A stretch of 64,000 bases of DNA from DASYRM01 sp036004405 (GTDB lineage: Bacteria; Acidobacteriota; Vicinamibacteria; Vicinamibacterales; UBA2999). The notes beneath the pieces were generated by a model. It had not been told where the DNA came from. It made no database searches and saw only the letters and a list, made by a program, of their open reading frames with translations. The translations under genes and the position numbers were made by a program. Positions 42,561 through 48,565 of the stretch are shown here, piece by piece. The DNA lies in assembly GCA_036004405.1 (NCBI GenBank), contig DASYRM010000061.1, positions 53,862 to 117,861 of the forward strand, in the 5' to 3' direction. Numbering within the stretch: position 1 is the stretch's first letter; each line of letters opens with the position of its first letter.

Positions 42561-43904
42561 ATGTTCATCCCGAAGAAGCACATTCCCCGGCGGACCTTCT
42601 TGCGCGGCGCGGGCGTGACGCTCGCGCTGCCGCTGCTGGACGCCATGGTGCCGGCGGCGACCGTGCTGGCGCAGACGGCGGCCACGCCGAAGCCGCGCTT
42701 CATCGCCAACTTCATTCCCCACGGGATGTCGCCCGGTTTCTGGGTACCGGATACGGTCGGAACCGGCTTCACGATGCCACCGATCTTCGAGCCGCTCGCG
42801 CCGTTCCGGAAGCAGACCGTGATCTTGAGCGGCCTGCACGCCCGCTCGGCGGAAGCGCCGGAAGGGCAGAGCCCGCCCGACCACTGGGTGGCGTCGGCGT
42901 TCCTGTGTGCGAACAAACCGAAGCGGACCGCAGGAGCCGACATCTACAACGGCACGACCATCGACCAGCTGATTGCCCAGAAGATCGGGCAGGAGAACCT
43001 GCTCCCGTCGATGCAGTTCGCCGTCGAAGATCCCGGCGCCAACTCCAGCAACTGCGGCGAGGGCTACAGCTGCGCCTACACGAACAGCATCTCGTGGTCC
43101 TCGCCCACCACTCCGCTGCCGATGGAACTGAACCCGCAGCTGGCGTTCGAGCGCATGTTCGGGAGCGGCGGTTCGGCTGAAGAGCGGGTGATCCGCCGGC
43201 AGGACGACCGCAGCATCCTCGACTCGCTGATGTCGAGCCTGTCGCGGTTCAAGGCCGGGCTCGATCCGGCCGATCGGCTGCGGCTGGACGAATACGCGCA
43301 GGACGTGCGGGAGATCGAACGCCGGCTGCAGATCGCGGCCAAGGCGACGGCGGCCGTGCCGGCCAACACCGCGGTTCCGGCCGGGGTCCCGGAGTCGTTC
43401 GACGAGCACATCAAGCTGCACTTCGACCTGCTCGCGCTGGCGCTCCGCGCCGACATCACCCGCGTCGCGACCATGCTCTTCGCGCGCGACCTCACCATCC
43501 GCTCGTATCCCGAGAGCGGCGTCACGGTTGCGTTCCACGCCGGGTCGCATCACGGCGAGAACGAGAAGCGCAAGGCGGAATACGCCATCCTGAACCGGTA
43601 CCACATCTCGATGCTGGCCTACTTCATCGACAAGCTGGCCAAGACGCAGGACGGCGACGGCACTCTGCTCGATCATTCGCTGGTGCTCTACGGCTCGAAC
43701 ATGGGGAACTCGAATCAGCACCGCCACGAGGACGTCCCGCACGTGCTGATCGGAGGCGCCAACGGCAAGCTGAAGGGCGATCGTCACCTCGCCTATCCGA
43801 GCATGACGATTCCGACCGGCAATCTTCTGCTCAGCCTGCTGGATCGCTTCGACATCCATCAGGACCGCATCGGCGACAGCACGGGACGGCTGGAGGACCT
43901 GTGA
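42561..43904 (+). CDS. DUF1552 protein, Tat-exported
   Basis: A 447-residue protein with a Tat-like signal (KKHIPRRTFLRGAGVTLALPLLDAM: R-R-T-F-L). The mature sequence has RFIANFIPHGMSPGFWVP, SGLHARSAEAPEGQSPPDHWVASAFLC, TTIDQLIAQKIG, DVREIERRLQ, DHSLVLYGSNMGNSNQHRHEDVPHVLIG and HLAYPSMTIPTGNLLLSLLDRF. These features (alkaline-phosphatase-like GSNMGNSNxHxxxDxPxVL) define the DUF1552/DUF1501-related group, partner of DUF1592 cytochromes in Planctomycetes and Acidobacteria. A hydrolase acting on the operon's substrate is plausible but unproven. Its stop overlaps the ankyrin gene start. Confidence 0.92.
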   Translation: MFIPKKHIPRRTFLRGAGVTLALPLLDAMVPAATVLAQTAATPKPRFIANFIPHGMSPGFWVPDTVGTGFTMPPIFEPLAPFRKQTVILSGLHARSAEAPEGQSPPDHWVASAFLCANKPKRTAGADIYNGTTIDQLIAQKIGQENLLPSMQFAVEDPGANSSNCGEGYSCAYTNSISWSSPTTPLPMELNPQLAFERMFGSGGSAEERVIRRQDDRSILDSLMSSLSRFKAGLDPADRLRLDEYAQDVREIERRLQIAAKATAAVPANTAVPAGVPESFDEHIKLHFDLLALALRADITRVATMLFARDLTIRSYPESGVTVAFHAGSHHGENEKRKAEYAILNRYHISMLAYFIDKLAKTQDGDGTLLDHSLVLYGSNMGNSNQHRHEDVPHVLIGGANGKLKGDRHLAYPSMTIPTGNLLLSLLDRFDIHQDRIGDSTGRLEDL

Positions 43905-45625
43905 TGAAGGTCCGCCTCTACGTACTGGGTGTGTTCGTGATGCTGGCCTCTTTCGGCGTGGGCGCCGCGACGAGCGACGTGGCCGACGCCGTTCAGCGCG
44001 GCGATGCCACCGCCGTCCGCAGGCTCCTGACGCAGAAAGCGGACGTCAACGCCCCCCAGGCCGACGGCGCCACGGCGCTGCATTGGGCCGTGTATCGGGA
44101 GGACGTCGAGATCGTCGACGTGCTGCTCAGGGCCGGAGCCAACGCGAAGGCGGCCAATCAATACGGTGCGACGCCGCTCTCTCTGGCCGCGGAGAACGGC
44201 AACGCGGCCATCGTGAAGCGGCTGCTCGAGGCCGGCGCCGACGCCAACGAGCGCATGGCCAACGAGGACACCGCGCTCATGATGGCGGCCCGGACCGGCA
44301 ACCTCGCGGCACTCACGCTGCTGGTCGATCACGGCGCCGACGTGAACGCTACGGAAAAGACGCGCGGCACCACCGCCTTGATGTGGGCGGCCGCTCAGGG
44401 GCACACGGCGGCCGTGCAGCTGCTGGTCAGCCGTGGGGCGGACGTCGGTGCGGTGTCGGCCCCCGCCTGGCAGGACCGGCCCGTGCGCTACGGCAAGGCC
44501 ACCGATCCGAGGCCGTCGCAGGGGCGGAACCAGGACCTGGTCGTCAGTCAGGTCGGTCCCCGGAACTCACGGGCGAGGGATGGCGGGGGACTCACCCCGC
44601 TGGTGTTTGCGGTGCGCGCCAACAATCTGGAATCGGTGCGCCTCCTGCTCGTCGCCGGCGCCAACGTGAATCAAGTGACGCGCTACGGGTGGAGCCCGCT
44701 GCTGGTCGCCACGCAGAACAAGTACTACCAGCTGGCGTCGTATCTGCTGGACCACGGGGCGAACCCCAACCTGACGAACAAGGGCGGCTGGTCCCCGCTG
44801 TATCTCGCAGTGGACAACCGCAACATCGAAGGCGGGGACTATCCGATCCGCAAGGCGGACATGGATTCGCTGGAGTTCATCACCCGGCTGATCGACAAAG
44901 GCGCCGACGTCAACTGGCGCGTGCAGGAGTCCACGTGGTACCGCACGGTGTTCACGTCACAGTGGGTCCATGAAGACGGCGCCACGGCCTTCTGGCGGGC
45001 GTCGCAGTCCAGCGACCTCGCGGTGATGAAGCTGCTGCTCGCGCACGGCGCCGATCCGAACATCGCCACCAACGTTGGTGTCACGCCGCTGCAGGTCGCG
45101 GCCGGCATCGGCTGGGTCGAGGGTGTGACCTACGAGTGGTCGAAGGACGCCAACGTCGAGGCGGTGAAACTGCTGCTCAGCCTTGGCAACGACCCCAACG
45201 CGCAGGCCGAGACCGGGCGCACGGCGCTGCACGGCGCCGGACACAAGGGGGCCGCCCAGGTCATTCAGGTGCTGGTAGACGCCGGGGCTCGACTCGACCT
45301 GCGCGATTACGGACAGACCGGCAACGACGCCGGCGGCCGGCTGGCGTTTCACAAGTACCTGCCGGTGGACTACGCCGACGGCCTGATTCGCATCGGCACG
45401 CAGTCGGCGATCATCCAGCCCGAGGCGGGGGCGCTGCTGCGGAAGTTGATGGCCGCGCGCGGCATGCCGGTGCCGCCGACGGGACGGAGCATCGAGAGCG
45501 TCTGTCTGGCTCCCGAACTGTGCGACGACCTGATCGCCGCCGAGCCGGAGATCAAGAACCTGGAAAGCCCCGAATTGACCGACGAGGAATTCCAGAAGAA
45601 GAACAACCGCCGCCGGCGGCCCTAA
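43904..45625 (+). CDS. Secreted ankyrin-repeat protein
   Basis: A 573-residue protein from ATG 43904 in a TGATG overlap with the DUF1552 gene. A signal peptide (KVRLYVLGVFVMLASFGVGAA) is followed by about eleven ankyrin repeats (DGATALHWAVYREDVEIVDVLLRAGA, YGATPLSLAAENGNAAIVKRLLEAGA, TRGTTALMWAAAQGHTAAVQLLVSRGA, TNVGVTPLQVAAGIGWVEGV). A non-repeat insert with PSQGRNQDLVVSQVGPRNSR sits in the middle, and a Cys pair (VCLAPELC) near the C-terminus. The tail is basic (NNRRRRP). Ankyrin repeats mediate protein contacts, so it may hold the DUF1592/DUF1552 pair together. The IS630 element starts five bases after its stop. Confidence 0.9.
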   Translation: MKVRLYVLGVFVMLASFGVGAATSDVADAVQRGDATAVRRLLTQKADVNAPQADGATALHWAVYREDVEIVDVLLRAGANAKAANQYGATPLSLAAENGNAAIVKRLLEAGADANERMANEDTALMMAARTGNLAALTLLVDHGADVNATEKTRGTTALMWAAAQGHTAAVQLLVSRGADVGAVSAPAWQDRPVRYGKATDPRPSQGRNQDLVVSQVGPRNSRARDGGGLTPLVFAVRANNLESVRLLLVAGANVNQVTRYGWSPLLVATQNKYYQLASYLLDHGANPNLTNKGGWSPLYLAVDNRNIEGGDYPIRKADMDSLEFITRLIDKGADVNWRVQESTWYRTVFTSQWVHEDGATAFWRASQSSDLAVMKLLLAHGADPNIATNVGVTPLQVAAGIGWVEGVTYEWSKDANVEAVKLLLSLGNDPNAQAETGRTALHGAGHKGAAQVIQVLVDAGARLDLRDYGQTGNDAGGRLAFHKYLPVDYADGLIRIGTQSAIIQPEAGALLRKLMAARGMPVPPTGRSIESVCLAPELCDDLIAAEPEIKNLESPELTDEEFQKKNNRRRRP

Positions 45626-45689
45626 GGCTAGAGCGTTTTGTACTTGTACGTAGAGGCCGGCCATGGTACTTCTCGCGCGGGGAGGTGCC

Positions 45690-46055
45690 ATGGCGGCCTA
45701 CTCACTCGATCTACGCAAGCGAGTCTTGCGAGCCTGGGATAGCGGGATGAAGCCCGAGGGGATCGCCACGACCTTCGATGTGAGCGTCGCCTGGGCCTAT
45801 CGCTTGGTGCAGCGCCGTCGAGAGACGGGCTCGATCGCGCCGCGAAAACAAACCAAGTTTCGCGGACGCGCCCTGTCGCGCCGCGAAGAGGAGCGCTTGG
45901 TCGCGCTGATCACGGCGAGGCCGGATGCGACGTTGGCGGAGTTGCAGCACGCGCTGCCGACCCGCGCCGCGCTGAGTACCCTCGGGCGGACGATCGATCG
46001 GCTCGGGCTGACCGTCAAAAAAAACGGTACACGCCGACGAGCAGCGCCGGCCTGA
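45690..46055 (+). CDS. IS630-family transposase, N-terminal HTH part (orfA)
   Basis: A 121-residue product from ATG 45690, preceded by GGAGGTG; an earlier ATG at 45663 lacks a ribosome site. It carries the helix-turn-helix DNA-binding domain (SLDLRKRVLRAWDSGMKPEGIATTFDVSVAWAYRLVQR) and the second wing region (EERLVALITARPDATLAELQ, LSTLGRTIDRLGLTVKK) that binds the terminal repeats. At 46017-46024 the frame meets eight A residues; reading on gives NGTRRRAAPA and stop, while a one-base shift continues into the DDE domain. Full-length transposase therefore needs slippage. Confidence 0.9.
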   Translation: MAAYSLDLRKRVLRAWDSGMKPEGIATTFDVSVAWAYRLVQRRRETGSIAPRKQTKFRGRALSRREEERLVALITARPDATLAELQHALPTRAALSTLGRTIDRLGLTVKKNGTRRRAAPA

Positions 46056-46632
46056 CGTCGCGGCCGCGCGTCGCCGCTGGCAAGACACGCAGTCGCTCCA
46101 CGACGCCCGCGGCTACATCTTCATCGACGAATCCGGCGTCACCACGGACCTGTTGCGGCGCTACGGGCGCAGCCCCCGCGGCGTGCGCCTGCGGGATTAC
46201 ACCCCGTACGGCCATTGGCAGACCCACACGGTCGTCGCAGGCCTCCGAGTCGACGGGCTCACCGCCGCCGCGGTGTTCGATGGCCCGATCGACAATCCCA
46301 CGTTTCTCGCCTACGTCGAGCAAGTCTTGGTGCCGACGCTCCAGCCGGGCGACGTGGTCGTGCTCGACAACCTCGCGATGCACAAACAAGTGGAGGTCCA
46401 GGCGGCGATCGAACGCGCCGGCGCTCGCCTCCGCTTCCTGCCACCCTACAGTCCCGACCTCAATCCGATCGAACAGGCCTTTGCGAAGCTGAAGGCGTTT
46501 CTGCGGGCCGCGCGGCCGCGCACTTTCGACCAGGTGGTCGAGCTCATGGCGATGGCGCTGGAGCTCTTCTCACCGTCCGAATGTCTCAACTTCGTCCGTC
46601 ACTGCGGCTACCGCGTATCTACGGCGCTATGA
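46018..46632 (+). CDS. IS630-family transposase, DDE catalytic part (orfB, by frameshift)
   Basis: The frame one base after orfA, entered in the A8 run, reads KKTVHADEQRRPDVAAARRRW and continues to TGA... at 46632. It holds the DDE triad: FIDESG (first Asp), VVLDNLAMHK (second Asp) and PDLNPIEQAFAKLK (Glu). No good start codon or ribosome site exists before TTG 46153, so it is expected only as a fusion with orfA. A seven-A run would put the two in one frame; either programmed transcriptional slippage at A8 or a one-base insertion explains it. Confidence 0.85.
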   Translation, partial: KKTVHADEQRRPDVAAARRRWQDTQSLHDARGYIFIDESGVTTDLLRRYGRSPRGVRLRDYTPYGHWQTHTVVAGLRVDGLTAAAVFDGPIDNPTFLAYVEQVLVPTLQPGDVVVLDNLAMHKQVEVQAAIERAGARLRFLPPYSPDLNPIEQAFAKLKAFLRAARPRTFDQVVELMAMALELFSPSECLNFVRHCGYRVSTAL

Positions 46633-46640
46633 AAAACGCT

Positions 46641-47873
46641 CTAACGGCCCGCCGGCCTCGGTACCCCTTGCTCGGCCTTCTTCACCGGGCCGACGCCTTT
46701 GTACAGGAAGCGCTGCACGCGCGCGCCCGTGTAGGTCTCGGTGGCGTAGAGGTTCCCCTTCGAATCGGTGGCCAGGTTGTGGACGCCGAAGAACTGGCCG
46801 GGCCCCCGCCCGCCATCGCCGAAGGACGTCACCACTTCGAGCGAGCTCCGCAGCAGGATGTTGATCTTCTCGTCCACGCCGTTGGCGGCGTAGATGTAGG
46901 TCTGCTGCGGATCGCGGGAAAACGTCATGTCCCACACCGAGCCGGATCGATACGTGTTGGGGTCGATGAAGGCTTCCTTTACGAAGGTGCCGTCCTTGCG
47001 GAACACCTGGATCCGATCGTTGACCCGGTCACAGACGTAGACGAAGCCGTCGTTCGAGGCGATGGCGCAGTGGACGGTGTTGAACTGCTTCGACGGCATG
47101 CCCTTGGGGTTGTAGGGCGGCACCGCTTCGTCGCTCGGTCTGGCGCCGTAGGCGCCCCAGTGGCGCTTGTACTTGCCCGTGGCCACGTCGAGCACGATCA
47201 CGCGGCGGTTGCCGTAGCCGTCGCCGATGTACATCTCGTTGGCCGCCACGTCCTCCCAGATCTTCGTCGGCTGCCAGAAGTTCTCGACGTCGTTGCTGCC
47301 GTTGTGCACGCCGTGCTTGCCCATCTGCAGGAGAAACTTGCCGGCGCCGTCGAACTTCAGGATCTGCGTGTCCTTGGCGCCGTTGCCGGCGAGCCACACG
47401 TTGCCCTGATGATCCACGGTGATGCCGTGATTGCTGTCGGGCCAGTCGTAGCCCTTGCCCGGCCCGCCCCAGAACTTGACCAGCTTGCCCGCCTGGTCGT
47501 AGACGAGCACCGGCGGCGCCACTTTGCAGCAGACGCCGATCGGCGTCGGCGAGGTAGGACCGGCCGCGGCGGCACCGGGCCGCGCCTCGTCGTCGCGCCC
47601 TCGGGCGTCGCCGACCATGAGGTCGGCCGCTTTGAAGTTGTCCTCGACCGTGTTGGGCCGGTGGATGGTCCACACGTTGTCCTGCGCGTCCACCGACAGG
47701 CCGATCGTCGAACCGGTCACCCAGTGGTTCGGCAGCGGTTGCGGCCACCACGGATCGACTTCGAAGACCGGCGCCTGCTTGCTCTGCGCGCCGACGGAGT
47801 CCCGGCCGGCCACGATCCCGACGAGCGCCGCGACGACCCCCGCCGCAGCCGCGAGCGAAAGATGCAATTTCAT
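46641..47873 (-). CDS. Secreted NHL-repeat beta-propeller protein (module 2)
   Basis: A 410-residue paralogue of the 32593 protein. The signal peptide is MKLHLSLAAAAGVVAALVGIVAG; then FEVDPWWPQPLPNHWVTGSTIGLSVDAQDNVWTIHRP. NHL-like blades include GITVDHQGNVWLAGNG, KIWEDVAANEMYIGDGYGNRRVIVLD, CAIASNDGFVYVCDRVNDRIQVF and NLATDSKGNLYATETYTGARVQRF. The Cys pair is present as GVCCKVAPPVLVYD. Its TAG stop is built from the IS630 terminal base plus the TA target, yet the pre-insertion sequence also gives TAG, so the protein is unchanged. It is 26 bases downstream of the module-2 regulator gene on the same strand. Confidence 0.85.
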   Translation of the reverse strand: MKLHLSLAAAAGVVAALVGIVAGRDSVGAQSKQAPVFEVDPWWPQPLPNHWVTGSTIGLSVDAQDNVWTIHRPNTVEDNFKAADLMVGDARGRDDEARPGAAAAGPTSPTPIGVCCKVAPPVLVYDQAGKLVKFWGGPGKGYDWPDSNHGITVDHQGNVWLAGNGAKDTQILKFDGAGKFLLQMGKHGVHNGSNDVENFWQPTKIWEDVAANEMYIGDGYGNRRVIVLDVATGKYKRHWGAYGARPSDEAVPPYNPKGMPSKQFNTVHCAIASNDGFVYVCDRVNDRIQVFRKDGTFVKEAFIDPNTYRSGSVWDMTFSRDPQQTYIYAANGVDEKINILLRSSLEVVTSFGDGGRGPGQFFGVHNLATDSKGNLYATETYTGARVQRFLYKGVGPVKKAEQGVPRPAGR

Positions 47874-47899
47874 GGGCCGATTCTAAACCGCCCGCCGGC

Positions 47900-48565
47900 T
47901 CAATCGATGTGAATGATCCCCCGCCGGATCGCCACGCTCATCGCCTCGGTACGGTCGCTGACGCCGAGCTTGGCGAAGATGTTCTTCATGTGCACCCGTG
48001 CGGTCTGGCTGCTGATCGACAGCGCCACGGCAATTTCCTTGTCGCGCCGCCCGGCCGCGACGAGCCTGATGACTTCGATCTCGCGCGGCGTCAGGGTGGG
48101 GGCGGCGGCGCGCTCCTCGAGGCGGGCCAGTACGTCCGGCGGCAGCATCCGCCGGCCCGCGTGCACTTCACGCACGATACGTGGCAGATCGTCGGCCAGG
48201 GTGTCCTTGAGCAGGTAGGTGCGGGCGCCGGCGTCCATGGCGCGGTGGATGTCTTCGTCGCCCTTGTACATCGTCAGCACGATGATGCGCGCGTCAGGGT
48301 CCAGCGCGCGGATGGCGCGAATGGCATCCACGCCCCCCATCTCCGGCAGCTGCAGATCCATCAGGGTGATATCCGGGGTGTGCGCTTCGTAGCGCGCCGC
48401 CGCTTCGCGGCCGGTGCCCGCCGAATCAATGACGACCATGTCGGGTTCGCTGTTGATGATCATCCGCAGCCCCTCGCGGACGATGCGATGATCGTCGACG
48501 CAGAGCACCGTGATGCGCTCCGCGGCGGCGCTGCCGGCGGCGGTCACGCGCGGGTTCCGGCGCAT
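47900..48565 (-). CDS. NarL/FixJ-family response regulator (module 2)
   Basis: A 221-residue regulator from ATG 48565, inside the last 22 bases of the kinase gene. Receiver: DDH (24-26), phospho-acceptor D70 (ITLMDLQLPEMGG), Thr in IVLTMYKGDED, Lys in YLLKDTLA. Output: LuxR helix-turn-helix (LTPREIEVIRLVAAGRRDKEIAVALSISSQTARVHMKNIFAKLG). The frame stays open far upstream of this ATG but that part is a shadow of the kinase gene. It probably controls the divergent TonB receptor at 51563, by analogy with module 1; a palindrome lies in that promoter region. Confidence 0.9.
   Translation of the reverse strand: MRRNPRVTAAGSAAAERITVLCVDDHRIVREGLRMIINSEPDMVVIDSAGTGREAAARYEAHTPDITLMDLQLPEMGGVDAIRAIRALDPDARIIVLTMYKGDEDIHRAMDAGARTYLLKDTLADDLPRIVREVHAGRRMLPPDVLARLEERAAAPTLTPREIEVIRLVAAGRRDKEIAVALSISSQTARVHMKNIFAKLGVSDRTEAMSVAIRRGIIHID

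Larger units (their letters stand above)
45631..46641 (+). mobile_element. IS630-family insertion sequence (1011 bp)
   Basis: Ends are GAGCGTTTTGTACTTG at 45631 and, inverted at 46641, GAGCGTTTTTCATAGC: nine identical terminal bases. Both ends are flanked by TA (45629-45630 and 46642-46643), the target duplication of IS630/Tc1-like elements. It carries orfA and orfB in +1-related frames, with an A8 run at the junction. The element lies between two convergent genes and its right end forms part of the stop codon of the NHL gene at 46641. The coding region looks intact apart from the frameshift, so it may be mobile. Confidence 0.9.

Noticed and set aside
39870..43859. 1329-codon minus-strand open frame
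   Set aside because: Lies opposite the DUF1592 and DUF1552 genes, whose domains are unmistakable; composition is His/Arg/Val-rich and without any domain signature.
46017..46024. The A8 frameshift as a plain sequencing error
   Set aside because: Possible, but the run sits exactly at the usual orfA/orfB junction of IS630 elements, so slippage or real mutation is at least as likely; kept as a finding.
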